Shown here: piece after piece, positions 53,480 to 62,676 of the stretch
Layout of the letters: each line of letters opens with the position of its first letter
How positions within the stretch are numbered: the first letter of the stretch is position 1
From: Ruminococcus sp.
GTDB taxonomy: Bacteria > Bacillota > Clostridia > Oscillospirales > Ruminococcaceae
Assembly (NCBI GenBank): GCA_017519145.1
Contig: JAFWTA010000030.1
Span: 186,001 to 250,000 of the forward strand
Direction of reading: 5' to 3'
Length of the DNA: 64,000 nt
The notes under the pieces: generated by a model
The model's database searches: none
What the model saw: only the letters and a program-made list of their open reading frames with translations
Told to the model about the DNA's origin: nothing
Position numbers and translations under genes: made by a program

Positions 53480-54553
53480 CTACGCTTCCTGATTTGCGAG
53501 CTTGGCAGCCTGATCGGCAGTAGCAAGCGCATCAAATACTTCATCAAGATTTCCGTTAAGGATATCCTCAAGCCTGTATATAGTAAGACCTATACGGTGA
53601 TCCGTGAGACGTCCCTGCGGATAGTTGTAAGTCCTGATCCTCTCGGAGCGGTCACCTGTACCGACCTGCATTTTTCTCTCCGATGCGATCTTAGCGTCGT
53701 GCTCCTCCTGCATAGCTTCGTAGATCCTTGAGCGCAGAATCTTCATTGCTTTATCCTTGTTCTTATGCTGGCTTCTTTCGTCCTGACACTCCACCACAAC
53801 ATTGGTGGGCAGATATGTTATTCTTACAGCGGACTCTGTTTTATTTATATGCTGTCCGCCTGCACCGCTTGCGCGGAAATAGTCTATTTTCAGATCCGTG
53901 GGATTTATTTCAAGCTCGACCTCGTCTGCTTCGACAAGGACTGCCACGGTAACTGTCGAGGTGTGGATGCGTCCCTGTGACTCTGTCTCGGGAACGCGCT
54001 GTACACGGTGGACTCCGCTCTCATATTTCAGGCGCGAATAAGCACCCTCGCCCTCAATAGAGAAGCTGATCTCCTTGAAGCCGCCCAGCTCAGTAGGATT
54101 GGCGCTGAGCACCTCCTGCTTCCAGCCGTTGGCTTCCGCATACATTGTATACATACGGTACAGTGAATTAGCAAAGAGAGAAGCCTCCTCGCCGCCTGCA
54201 CCGCCTCTTATCTCAATTATTACGTTCTTATCATCGTTGGGGTCCTTGGGAAGGAGCAGTACCTTCAGCTCCTGAGTCGTGCTCTCTATGGACTCTCTTG
54301 ACTCATCGTATTCCGCCTGAGCCATTTCCTTGAAGTCCTTGTCCAGTCCGCCGCCTTCAAGAAGCTCTCTTGCTTCATCAAAGGAAGCCTGCGCCTTTTT
54401 GTATTCCCTGTATTTCTCGATGATGGGAGTAAGGTTCTTGAACTCCTTCATAAGCTGTGCGTACAGCTTATTGTCACTGATGACATCGGGGTCAGCAAGC
54501 CTTTCGCTGATCTCGTCGTATTTCTGCTCCATTAATGCAAGCTTTTCAAACAT
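53480..54553 (-). CDS. prfA: Peptide chain release factor 1
   Basis: RF1 of 357 residues, releasing peptides at UAA and UAG. The GGQ motif is in [18 protein letters not shown] (near residue 230), and the anticodon-like PET-type determinant lies in [19 protein letters not shown]. The start at 54553 follows GGAG. It is the second gene of the DUF951-prfA-tsaC-coaE unit. The usual neighbour prmC is not present here. Confidence 0.96.
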   Translation of the reverse strand: MFEKLALMEQKYDEISERLADPDVISDNKLYAQLMKEFKNLTPIIEKYREYKKAQASFDEARELLEGGGLDKDFKEMAQAEYDESRESIESTTQELKVLLLPKDPNDDKNVIIEIRGGAGGEEASLFANSLYRMYTMYAEANGWKQEVLSANPTELGGFKEISFSIEGEGAYSRLKYESGVHRVQRVPETESQGRIHTSTVTVAVLVEADEVELEINPTDLKIDYFRASGAGGQHINKTESAVRITYLPTNVVVECQDERSQHKNKDKAMKILRSRIYEAMQEEHDAKIASERKMQVGTGDRSERIRTYNYPQGRLTDHRIGLTIYRLEDILNGNLDEVFDALATADQAAKLANQEA

Positions 54554-54600
54554 TCAGTATTCTCCTTAATGCTAAAAATATTACAAAAAATTGCAGTAAG

Positions 54601-54789
54601 CTAACCCTCATCAGCGTGTTTTACGGTTCGGATACTCTTCTCTATCTTATTTCTGGCGACCATAAATTCCCGCGCACATTTCAAGCATCTGAGCCTGAAG
54701 TCCATTCCCGAGCGGATCACATACATCTCGTTTCCGCCGCATGGATGATTTTTTTTCATTGTCAGCACGTCACCCGGTCTGATATCCAA
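54601..54789 (-). CDS. DUF951 family small protein
   Basis: A 62-residue protein with the compact DUF951 pattern: LDIRPGDVLTMKKNHPCGGNEM, RSGMDFRLRCLKCAREFMVAR and KSI. Two Cys in RCLKCAR and one in HPCGG may bind metal. Function unknown. The TTG at 54789 is chosen because AAGGAGG lies eight bases upstream and the transcription start is predicted near 54827; the ATG at 54828 lies at or outside the transcript start. It heads the prfA operon, 47 bases before prfA. Confidence 0.85.
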   Translation of the reverse strand: MDIRPGDVLTMKKNHPCGGNEMYVIRSGMDFRLRCLKCAREFMVARNKIEKSIRTVKHADEG

Positions 54790-54809
54790 AGCAGTATCCT
54801 CCTTCCGCA

Positions 54810-54838
54810 ATAATGAAAAATCGTACATTTTTCATTAT
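54810..54838. promoter_or_regulatory. Perfect 12-bp palindrome over the DUF951 promoter
   Basis: ATAATGAAAAAT and ATTTTTCATTAT flank five bases (CGTAC). It covers the -10 box and transcription start of the DUF951-prfA operon. Half lies upstream of the start, so it works as DNA rather than RNA. An unknown dimeric repressor is the likely ligand. Confidence 0.65.
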
Positions 54839-54862
54839 ACCCTAAATGCGCTCTCAAATCAA
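54834..54862 (-). promoter_or_regulatory. Promoter of the DUF951-prfA operon
   Basis: On the minus strand TTGATT (54862-54857), a 17-base spacer, TATAAT (54839-54834). Confidence 0.78.
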
Positions 54863-54962
54863 TATTTTAGGAGTATATTTTTTTCATTTTGGTGAAAAAT
54901 AATAAAAACTCCCAGTCAAACATATTGAACACATACAAAAAACCAGAAAGGAAATCATTGTT

Positions 54963-55319
54963 ATGTTATCAAGAGTTACCGCCGAATTTGAAACTCCGGA
55001 GCTTGCGGAGTACGCTATGAAGAGGATAAGAGAAAGCGTCGATTATGTATACTCGGCTAAAATGATCTACAACAGATTAGCTGAACGCGCCGATCGACTC
55101 GGAAGAAGTTCAGCTTTCACCATTATCCCCACCTATTATAATACCCACACTAATTTTCTTACCTCTGTAATGGAATCTCCTGCGTCAAAGGATATAATCC
55201 CCGAGCCTGCAAGGAACAGAAAAGCTACCACCTGCATTATCTGCGGAAGCGCCGCTGTGGACAATGTAATAGCCTTTCTCAATGCCATGGGCGGACTTAA
55301 CATTAAGTTCGCCCAGTAG
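54963..55319 (+). CDS. Conserved small protein of unknown function
   Basis: A 118-residue soluble protein not recognised. Its first half (VTAEFETPELAEYAMKRIRESV) resembles a ferredoxin-like alpha-beta-alpha fold pattern; the end is TTCIICGSAAVDNVIAFLNAMGGLN, with a CIIC pair and a glycine-rich turn. No membrane segment. It begins after AAAGGAAA and lies 64 bases before the S1 protein gene on the same strand, so it may share its transcript. Confidence 0.75.
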   Translation: MLSRVTAEFETPELAEYAMKRIRESVDYVYSAKMIYNRLAERADRLGRSSAFTIIPTYYNTHTNFLTSVMESPASKDIIPEPARNRKATTCIICGSAAVDNVIAFLNAMGGLNIKFAQ

Positions 55320-55383
55320 TATACTCGCTCCATCCTCTGCATATAATCAACTACAAAGTTTTTATAATTACGGAGGTATAAAT

Positions 55384-56304
55384 ATGGACTACAGACCAGA
55401 AGGCTGCATCTTCAATAGTGTATCAAATCAAAGACTCATCTCTTCTTATGAAGGACTTGCAGAAGCAATGGAGAAAGGGATAATTCTTGAAGCAAAAGCG
55501 ATACTATGTACAAGCGCTCATGAACTGATAGTGGAGCTCCCCTGCGCTAAGGGCATAATCCCCCGTGAAGAGGGCGCAATAGGTGTAAAGGAAGGAATAA
55601 CCCGTGATATCGCCCTGATATCACGGGTAAACAAGATAGTTTGCTTCAAGGTAAAGGAGCTGGCTCTCGATGATAATGATGAACTGATCGCAAAACTTTC
55701 CAGAAAGGATGCTCAGCTCCAGTGTGAAAATGACTACATATCAAAGCTTTCCTCGGGTGAAATTATCGAGGCAAGAGTAACTCATCTTGAGCAGTTCGGA
55801 AGCTTTGTTGACATCGGCTGCGGTATACCGTCACTTATACCGATAGATGTCATGTCTGTATCAAGGATATCCCATCCATCAGACCGCTTCAGTACAGGTC
55901 AGCTCATAAAGGCTGTAGTCAAGGGAAATGATAACGGACGTATCTATCTTTCTCACAAGGAGCTTCTGGGAACATGGGAGGAAAATGCTCGTCAGTTCAA
56001 AGCAGGTGAGACTGTACCGGGCATTGTTCGCTCCATAGAGAATTACGGTATTTTCGTCGAACTGACTCCCAATCTTGCAGGGCTTGCAGAGCCAAAGGAA
56101 GGAATTCGCCCGGGGCAAAGCGTCAGCGTCTACATCAAGGCAATTATCCCCGATAAAATGAAGATAAAACTCGTGATCGTCGATATATGCGGAGAAAGCA
56201 GCGCCCCGATGCCTCTGCACTACTTTACCGAAAGTGACAGGATAAGCCTTTGGCAGTACTCCACCGAGAACTCAGACAAGGACATAAGGACCGTCTTTGA
56301 ATAA
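55384..56304 (+). CDS. S1 RNA-binding domain protein
   Basis: A 306-residue protein with S1 folds. The first, degenerate, spans about residues 30-95 (AKAILCTSAHELIVELPCAKGIIPREEGA). The second is about 125-195 (GEIIEARVTHLEQFGSFVDIGCGIPSLIPID) and the third about 210-285 (GETVPGIVRSIENYGIFVELTPNLAGLAEP). It is shorter than ribosomal protein S1 and resembles the stand-alone S1-like proteins of Firmicutes (YpfD type). It probably binds RNA or ribosomes. The start at 55384 follows GGAGG; the longer frame overlaps the preceding gene and lacks an SD. Confidence 0.88.
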   Translation: MDYRPEGCIFNSVSNQRLISSYEGLAEAMEKGIILEAKAILCTSAHELIVELPCAKGIIPREEGAIGVKEGITRDIALISRVNKIVCFKVKELALDDNDELIAKLSRKDAQLQCENDYISKLSSGEIIEARVTHLEQFGSFVDIGCGIPSLIPIDVMSVSRISHPSDRFSTGQLIKAVVKGNDNGRIYLSHKELLGTWEENARQFKAGETVPGIVRSIENYGIFVELTPNLAGLAEPKEGIRPGQSVSVYIKAIIPDKMKIKLVIVDICGESSAPMPLHYFTESDRISLWQYSTENSDKDIRTVFE

Positions 56305-56305
56305 A

Positions 56306-56337
56306 AAAAGCACCCGAAATACGGGTGCTTGACTTTT
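56306..56337. terminator. Bidirectional terminator between the S1 gene and pfkA
   Basis: AAGCACCCG and CGGGTGCTT pair around AAATA. T7 on the minus strand, weaker T-run on plus. Confidence 0.88.
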
Positions 56338-56338
56338 A

Positions 56339-57301
56339 TCAGTATGCGATCTGCTCTGCGATGTGGTGGAGCTTCTCGTCGTAAGGCTTCTGCATTGAAA
56401 GAGCCTCCTGAATATCGTAATCAACGATCTTGCTGTCCTTGATACCAACAACTCTGTTGCCGATTCCCTGCTCGAGGAGCTCAACAGCATAGTAGCCCAT
56501 TCTTGTAGCCTCTACTCTGTCTCTTACTGTAGGTGAGCCACCGCGCTGAACGTGACCGAGGATAGTAGCTCTTGCCTCGATACCTGTCTTCTCCTGAAGA
56601 GCGGTAGCGATCTCCTGTGAGTGACCGATGCTCTCAGCAACGATAACCACGAAATTCTGCTTGCCCTTAGCCTTCTTAGCCAGCATTGTGTTTGCGATAG
56701 CGTTGATATCGTAAGGAACTTCCTTTGTGATGATATCAGTAGCTCCGCAGGCAATACCTGTATTAACAGCGATATGACCTGCTCCGCGTCCCATTACCTC
56801 AACAACTGATATTCTGTCATGAGACTGAGATGTGTCACGAAGCTTGTCAACAAGCTCCATAGCTGTATTCATAGCTGTATCAAAACCGATGGTGTAATCT
56901 GTGCAGGCAATATCATTGTCGATAGTACCGGGGATACCGATACAGAGAACGCCCTGTGCGGAAAGGTCAGCAGCTCCTCTGAATGAACCGTCACCGCCGA
57001 TAACTACAAGACCCTCGATACCGAGCTCATCACACTTAGCCTTGCCCTTTGCAACGCCTTCCATAGTTCTGAACTCAGGGCATCTTGCTGTATAAAGAAC
57101 TGTACCGCCTGTGTGGATTATATCTGAAACGCTTCTCTCGTCCATCTTTATAATGTCACCGTTGATAAGTCCTACATAACCTCTGCGGACACCGTAAACC
57201 TCCATGCCCTTGCTGAGAGCTGTTCTTACAACTGCTCTTACTGCGGCATTCATTCCCGGAGCGTCGCCTCCGCTTGTTAAGACACCGATTTTCTTGATCA
57301 T
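56339..57301 (-). CDS. pfkA: ATP-dependent 6-phosphofructokinase
   Basis: Glycolytic enzyme phosphorylating fructose 6-phosphate, 320 residues. Motifs are TSGGDAPGMNAAVRA (ATP-binding, near residue 10), GIPGTIDNDI, the catalytic TDYTIGFDTAMN, and VEVMGRGAGHIA. The GDGSF sequence at the ATP site (GGDGSFRGA) marks the ATP-dependent rather than the PPi-dependent type. The ATG at 57301 follows GGAGA. It lies downstream of dnaE but has its own promoter. Confidence 0.96.
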   Translation of the reverse strand: MIKKIGVLTSGGDAPGMNAAVRAVVRTALSKGMEVYGVRRGYVGLINGDIIKMDERSVSDIIHTGGTVLYTARCPEFRTMEGVAKGKAKCDELGIEGLVVIGGDGSFRGAADLSAQGVLCIGIPGTIDNDIACTDYTIGFDTAMNTAMELVDKLRDTSQSHDRISVVEVMGRGAGHIAVNTGIACGATDIITKEVPYDINAIANTMLAKKAKGKQNFVVIVAESIGHSQEIATALQEKTGIEARATILGHVQRGGSPTVRDRVEATRMGYYAVELLEQGIGNRVVGIKDSKIVDYDIQEALSMQKPYDEKLHHIAEQIAY

Positions 57302-57340
57302 ACATATTCTCCATTCTGCACTAAGCATATATTGTTGAAC

Positions 57341-57357
57341 CCGCAGTTCTGCTGCGG
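57341..57357 (-). other. Leader hairpin of pfkA
   Basis: CCGCAG and CTGCGG around five bases, between promoter and start codon. Its function is unknown; it may stabilise the mRNA. Confidence 0.4.
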
Positions 57358-57376
57358 CATAATTCCATACTCTTAT

Positions 57377-57405
57377 ATTTTACTACTTTGTGGAAAAAAT
57401 GTCAA
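57377..57405 (-). promoter_or_regulatory. Promoter of pfkA
   Basis: On the minus strand TTGACA (57405-57400), a 17-base spacer, TAAAAT (57382-57377). Confidence 0.75.
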
Positions 57406-57451
57406 GTATATTCCGCATTTTTTCCGCATACATACGGCAATGAACGAAATA

Positions 57452-60400
57452 TCAGCTGATAAGCCCGATATTGGCACTTCCGCAAAGCTCTTTCAGCTCC
57501 CCGTACGACTCCTCGTTTACCGTAAGTAACAGCTTCACACGGGGAGAAACGGTCTTTTTCAAATCCGTAAGATAAAAGCAGACAACAGTGTCTCCCTTGT
57601 GCCTTTCGCAGAGCTGTCTCAGCTCCTCACTGACAGATGCGGCTGCCGAAGTTGTCTTTATGCACAGCTTCATGGTGGAAACAAGTCTTGTGAACTCGTT
57701 CTCAGAAGCGATAAATCCGCATATTACCGTGGCTCTGTCGTCCTTTACGGAGATCTTTCCGCTGATATATACTATAGCATCATTGACCAGCTTTGAACCG
57801 CTTACCATGTAAAGGTCGGGGAACACCACTGCTTCGATCTCCCCTGTATCATCGGAAAGCTGCACAAAACTCATCTTGTCGTCGTTTTTTGTCACATGGA
57901 GCTTTGAGCTCTCCACGGAGCATATGAGCTTCACGGGCATCCCGTCCCTGAGTTTTGTATCCGAGGCGATATTTCCTACCTTACGAGTATGCATAAGCTC
58001 CATGAGCCAGCTGTACGGCGAAAGCGGATGACCGCTGAGGTACATTCCCGTTGCATCCTTTTCCAGTGTGAGCAGTGTTTTGTGGTCGAACTCCTGCTTA
58101 TAGGGTATCCTGACATTCATTTCCGAGGTATCGGCGCCGTCAAGGAAGTTGAGCTGTCCCTCAATGACTCCCCTGCTGCCCGAGCCTGCCATATCCAGCA
58201 GCATCTCATAGCTCTCGAGCATCTGCCGCCTGTTATAGCCCAGTCCGTCGAAGGCTCCTGCCTTGATGAGGTTTTCAAGAGCTTTTTTGTTCAGCTCCCT
58301 GCCCTCAACTCTCTCGCAGAAGTCCTGAAGACTTCTGAAATCGCCGTTTTCGGTGCGCTCAGCGATTATCTTATCTGCAAGACCGCTTCCTGCATTCTTT
58401 ATGGCAAGAAGTCCGAAATACATCCTGCCGTCCACAAATGTAAAGCCCTTGTTGCTCTTGTTTATATCGGGGCGAAGTATCTCTATCCCGTAATCCCTGC
58501 AAGAGTTTATATACTCTGCCAGCTTTCCGCTTACACCCATGACACTGGACATAAGAGCAGCCATATAGACTCCTCGGTAGTGACATTTCAGATATGCTGT
58601 CTGATAAGCAAGATAGGCATATGCAGCCGCATGAGACTTATTGAATGCATAGGACGCAAAGCTGACCATCTCGTCAAAAACCGAGTTGGCAATATCCTCG
58701 GAAACGCCGTTTTCTGCGGCTCCCTTTACAAAGCTCTCACGCTCTTTAAGCATTACATCATGCTTTTTCTTAGCCATTGCCCTGCGAACGATATCCGCGT
58801 GACCGTAGGAGTAGCCTGCAAGCTTCCTGCATATCTCCATGACCTGCTCCTGATATACCATACAGCCATAGGTGTCCTCCAGTATATCCTTCAGCAGCGG
58901 ATGCTTGTAGGTGACGTTTTCGGGGTGCTTCTTGTTCTCTATATACAGCGGTATGGACTTCATGGGTCCGGGCCGGTAAAGTGAGATTATAACGATCAGA
59001 TCTTCAAGGCGCTCGGGACACAGCTCCATAACGCGGGCTGTCATTCCCTCGCTCTCAAACTGGAACACTCCCTCGGTGTCGCCTGCCGACATCATCCTGT
59101 ATACCTCCGCATCATCGGTCGGTATCTTGCTTATGTCAAAATCAGGCTCTGTACGGTGTATCTCGTTTACCGTATCTCTTATAATAGTAAGGTTGCGCAG
59201 TCCGAGGAAGTCCATTTTCAGTAGTCCCAGAGACTCCAGTATGCCCATTGTGTACTGAGTTACTATGGTATCATCATTCCGCTGCAGCGGCACAAGGTCA
59301 CTGAGAGGAACAGCCGATATAACTACACCTGCCGCATGAGTAGATGCATGACGGGGCATACCCTCAAGCTGCCGTGCAAGGTCAATGAGCCGCCGCATAT
59401 TCCTGTCGGTATGATAAAGCGAATCAAGCTCCTCCGACTCCTTCAGAGCTTCATCAAGTGTCGCCCTCGGGTCTATCTCCTTGGCAGCCTTGTCACAAAG
59501 CTGATAGGACATTCCAAGAACTCGTCCCACATCGCGGACTGCCGCTCGTGCCTTCAATGTATCAAAGGCGATTATCTCAGATACCCTGTCGGTACCGTAG
59601 CGCCTTACAACATAATCCTTTACGCTCTGACGCCCCTCGATACAGAAATCTATATCGAAATCGGGCATACTGACTCTCTCGGGATTGAGAAATCTCTCAA
59701 AGAGCAGATTGAACTTTATAGGGTCAATTCCTGTTATTCCGATGCAATAGGCACAAAGACTTCCTGCACCCGAGCCTCTGCCGGGACCTACGGGAACATT
59801 GTGCTCACGAGCATAGCGGATAAAGTCCCAGACTATGAGATAATAGTCAGTGTAGCCCATTTTCGTAATAACGTCAAGCTCATATTCCATGCGCTCCCTG
59901 ACGTTTTCGGGCGGCTCGGCGCCGTATCGTTCGATCATACCATTTCGGCAAAGCTCACGGAAATAGACTGTATTATCCTCAACGCCCTCGATAGTGAACT
60001 TAGGCAGCTTTATGTTGCCGAACTCAAACTCTACATTACAACGCTCAGCAATTTTAGCGGTGTTGCTGACTGCTTCCTCATGCCCCTTGAAAAGCTCTGC
60101 CATCTCCCCTGCTGACTTCACATAGAACTCGTCTGTCTCAAAGCGTATGGGATTTGGTTCATCAAGAGTTTTTCCTGTCTGTATGCAGAGGAGAACGTTC
60201 TGCATCTCCGCATCGCTCTTATTAATATAGTGGCAGTCATTGGTCGCTGCAAGTTCAATGCCTGTTTCCGCCGACAATCTGTACAGCAGAGGCAGTATCC
60301 TCAGCTCGTCCTTTATGCCGTGGTTCTGTACTTCGATGAAATAGTTGCCCTTTCCGAATATCTCCTGATATCTCAGCGCAACTGCTTTCGCTTCTTCATA

Positions 60401-60859
60401 GTGCCCGTCAACCAGCAGACGAGGTATCTCTCCTACCAGACAGGCTGACATACAGATGAGTCCTCTATTGTACTTTTTCAGCAGCTCCATATCTACTCGC
60501 GGACGGTTGTAAAAGCCCTCTATGCTCGCCGCAGACACCAGCTTTACAAGATTTCTGTAGCCCTCATTGTTCTCGCATAGAAGAATAAGATGATAGGGTG
60601 AAGAATCAAGCTTTGGCTCGCGGTCATGGCGCGTTCTTCTCGCAACATAGACCTCACAGCCGATAACAGGCTTTATGCCCTCTGCTTTTGCAGCATTCCA
60701 GAATTCCACAGCTCCGTACATATTACCGTGATCGGTAATGGCTACGGCAGTCTGTCCCAGCTCCTTTACGCGGCTTATGAGCTTCTTTATGCGGCAGGCT
60801 CCGTCCAGAAGGCTGTACTCCGTATGGACATGAAGGTTTACGAACTCGTCACTTCTCAT
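57452..60859 (-). CDS. dnaE: DNA polymerase III alpha subunit, DnaE
   Basis: Catalytic C-family replicative polymerase, 1135 residues. It starts with a PHP domain (FVNLHVHTEYSLLDGACRI, residues 6-24; ITDHGNMYG). The polymerase core has GPGRGSGAGSL and the aspartate motif PDFDIDF, followed by the helix-hairpin-helix and an OB-fold near residue 985 (SSKLHVTKNDDKMSFVQLSD and a DTGEIEAVVFP block). It overlaps the upstream whiA gene by 11 bases. The placement of dnaE after whiA and next to pfkA is a common Firmicute arrangement. Confidence 0.96.
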   Translation of the reverse strand: MRSDEFVNLHVHTEYSLLDGACRIKKLISRVKELGQTAVAITDHGNMYGAVEFWNAAKAEGIKPVIGCEVYVARRTRHDREPKLDSSPYHLILLCENNEGYRNLVKLVSAASIEGFYNRPRVDMELLKKYNRGLICMSACLVGEIPRLLVDGHYEEAKAVALRYQEIFGKGNYFIEVQNHGIKDELRILPLLYRLSAETGIELAATNDCHYINKSDAEMQNVLLCIQTGKTLDEPNPIRFETDEFYVKSAGEMAELFKGHEEAVSNTAKIAERCNVEFEFGNIKLPKFTIEGVEDNTVYFRELCRNGMIERYGAEPPENVRERMEYELDVITKMGYTDYYLIVWDFIRYAREHNVPVGPGRGSGAGSLCAYCIGITGIDPIKFNLLFERFLNPERVSMPDFDIDFCIEGRQSVKDYVVRRYGTDRVSEIIAFDTLKARAAVRDVGRVLGMSYQLCDKAAKEIDPRATLDEALKESEELDSLYHTDRNMRRLIDLARQLEGMPRHASTHAAGVVISAVPLSDLVPLQRNDDTIVTQYTMGILESLGLLKMDFLGLRNLTIIRDTVNEIHRTEPDFDISKIPTDDAEVYRMMSAGDTEGVFQFESEGMTARVMELCPERLEDLIVIISLYRPGPMKSIPLYIENKKHPENVTYKHPLLKDILEDTYGCMVYQEQVMEICRKLAGYSYGHADIVRRAMAKKKHDVMLKERESFVKGAAENGVSEDIANSVFDEMVSFASYAFNKSHAAAYAYLAYQTAYLKCHYRGVYMAALMSSVMGVSGKLAEYINSCRDYGIEILRPDINKSNKGFTFVDGRMYFGLLAIKNAGSGLADKIIAERTENGDFRSLQDFCERVEGRELNKKALENLIKAGAFDGLGYNRRQMLESYEMLLDMAGSGSRGVIEGQLNFLDGADTSEMNVRIPYKQEFDHKTLLTLEKDATGMYLSGHPLSPYSWLMELMHTRKVGNIASDTKLRDGMPVKLICSVESSKLHVTKNDDKMSFVQLSDDTGEIEAVVFPDLYMVSGSKLVNDAIVYISGKISVKDDRATVICGFIASENEFTRLVSTMKLCIKTTSAAASVSEELRQLCERHKGDTVVCFYLTDLKKTVSPRVKLLLTVNEESYGELKELCGSANIGLIS

Positions 60860-61763
60860 TGATCGTCCCCCCCATACGAAGCTCCTCTGCCATCTTTGCC
60901 AGCTTCTTGAAACGGTGGTTTACTCCCGAGCGGCTGATTGGCTCGCCGAGAGTCTCGCCTATCTCCTGAAGGCTCATGTCGATATTGTCAAGGCGGAGCT
61001 GAGCTACCTCGCGGAGCTCATCGGAAAGATTATCAAGTCCCACTGCTCTGTCAATGAGCTTGATATCCTCTATCTGCTTCATGGCAGCCTTTACTACCTT
61101 GTCGATGTTGGCTGCATCACAGTTGGCTATCCTGTTGGCTTTGTTGCGGATATCCTTATAGATCTTCATGTTCATGAGCTCCAGCGTACACTGGGGCGCA
61201 CCGATAAAGGTCAGCGTATCCTCAATTGATTCACTGCCCTTGATATAGACTATACTCTGCCCTCTGCGGACCATTGTTCTGGCAGTAACACCGATATCAT
61301 GAAGCAGTGTCTCGAGCTGCTGCGCCAGTCCATCCTCGGGGCAGGCAAACTCCAGATGGTACTCCTTGGACGGGTCGTTTACACTTCCGCAGGCAAGAAA
61401 TACCCCTGCTGTAAAAACTCCGAGACTATTAGTGGCAATAATCTCGGAATTTATGACTCTTTTATTTTCTGCAAGTCTGTATTTCTGATAGACCGCCTCA
61501 GCAGTGCTTCCCCATACCTCACAGGTGTGGAGTGCAGTGCCGTTTTTTCGTGTATGCTCCCCGGAAGTCGGCTCGGCTTTAATGACAGCTCTGAAAAGGC
61601 TGCTGAAAAGCTCCGCAGACGTCCTGCTCTCGCTCTGGAAGCATATATGCTCAGGTGAGAGCGTTCTGCTGAACAGAAGCATACCGTAAAGGCAGGCAAA
61701 TCGCTTATCTTTATCATTGACAGAGGAACAGATCTCGCTTCTTACATCATTTGAGAAGGACAT
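60849..61763 (-). CDS. whiA: DNA-binding protein WhiA
   Basis: A 304-residue homing-endonuclease-fold regulator with a C-terminal helix-turn-helix; in Gram-positives WhiA supports division, chromosome segregation or sporulation. The N-terminal LAGLIDADG-type domain covers about residues 90-205 (GVFTAGVFLACGSVNDPSKEYHLEF); the C-terminal HTH about 230-300 (REVAQLRLDNIDMSLQEIGETLGEPISRSGVNHRFKKL). It follows rapZ by about 18 bases. The yvcK gene usually found between rapZ and whiA is absent. Confidence 0.95.
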   Translation of the reverse strand: MSFSNDVRSEICSSVNDKDKRFACLYGMLLFSRTLSPEHICFQSESRTSAELFSSLFRAVIKAEPTSGEHTRKNGTALHTCEVWGSTAEAVYQKYRLAENKRVINSEIIATNSLGVFTAGVFLACGSVNDPSKEYHLEFACPEDGLAQQLETLLHDIGVTARTMVRRGQSIVYIKGSESIEDTLTFIGAPQCTLELMNMKIYKDIRNKANRIANCDAANIDKVVKAAMKQIEDIKLIDRAVGLDNLSDELREVAQLRLDNIDMSLQEIGETLGEPISRSGVNHRFKKLAKMAEELRMGGTINEK

Positions 61764-61781
61764 ATCTACTCACTCCATTAC

Positions 61782-62654
61782 TCAGAATTTTTTGTCCTTG
61801 GTTATGTCTCTGTGATACTTCTGCACCTTGTACTCCTTTGCCATAAGGTGGTCAGCCATAAGCTCGGCAAAAGTGATGGAGCGATGCTTTCCGCCCGTAC
61901 ATCCGAATGATATTACCAGCTGGCTCTTTCCTTCATGGACATAAAGAGGTATAAGATAGTCAATGAGATCGGTCATTTTGTCAAAGAGTACACGGGACTG
62001 CTCAAAGCTCATGACATAGTCCCTTACACAGCTGTCACAGCCTGTATGGTTGCGAAGCTCCTCAACATAGTGAGGATTGGGCAGGCATCTTACGTCAAAG
62101 ACCAGATCTGCCTCTGTTGAGACTCCGTACTTGAAGCCGAAGGACATGACCTTTATAATAAGAGAATCAGAGCTTTTTTCGAGGAAGAGCTCCTTTACCT
62201 GCTCCTTCAGCTGAGAAGCTGTGAAGTTGGAGGTCTCTATGTAATAATCAGCTATCTCGCGAAGCTGCGAAAGCTGTACCCACTCATAGTTGATGGCTTC
62301 ATGGATATTGCCGTTGAACTTCTCGGAAAGGGGGTGCTTTCGGCGGGTCTCCTTGTAGCGCTTCAGGAGAACATCATGGTTCGCCTCTATAAACAGCACC
62401 TTTACATCAACATCACTGCGCTGCTTCAGCTCCTGCCATGAGCGGAATATCTCGGTGAACATATCTCCCGAACGGATATCGACCGCCACAGCGATCTTAT
62501 GTATCTCAGATTCGGACTGTCTGCACAGGTCTACGAACTGAGTTATCAGCTTGGGTGGGATATTGTCGATGCAGTAAAAGCCAATGTCCTCCATAACGTC
62601 CATGACGCTTGACTTTCCCGAACCTGACATACCCGTTACTATCAAAAGCTGCAT
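61782..62654 (-). CDS. rapZ: RNase adapter / nucleotide-binding protein RapZ (YvcJ)
   Basis: A 290-residue P-loop protein. Walker A is GMSGSGKSS (residues 8-16), and the C-terminal SFGCTGGKHRSITFAELMADHL is the family signature. In E. coli RapZ controls amino-sugar synthesis through sRNAs; in Firmicutes YvcJ hydrolyses nucleotides and has been linked to competence. The order murB-rapZ-whiA is conserved. Starts with AGGAG-type SD before ATG 62654. Confidence 0.95.
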   Translation of the reverse strand: MQLLIVTGMSGSGKSSVMDVMEDIGFYCIDNIPPKLITQFVDLCRQSESEIHKIAVAVDIRSGDMFTEIFRSWQELKQRSDVDVKVLFIEANHDVLLKRYKETRRKHPLSEKFNGNIHEAINYEWVQLSQLREIADYYIETSNFTASQLKEQVKELFLEKSSDSLIIKVMSFGFKYGVSTEADLVFDVRCLPNPHYVEELRNHTGCDSCVRDYVMSFEQSRVLFDKMTDLIDYLIPLYVHEGKSQLVISFGCTGGKHRSITFAELMADHLMAKEYKVQKYHRDITKDKKF

Positions 62655-62676
62655 ACAAATCTCCTTATTATTCAGA

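Noticed and set aside
57989-58984. Plus-strand frame of 331 codons opposite dnaE
   Set aside because: Antisense to conserved polymerase motifs, with no SD and no recognisable domain.
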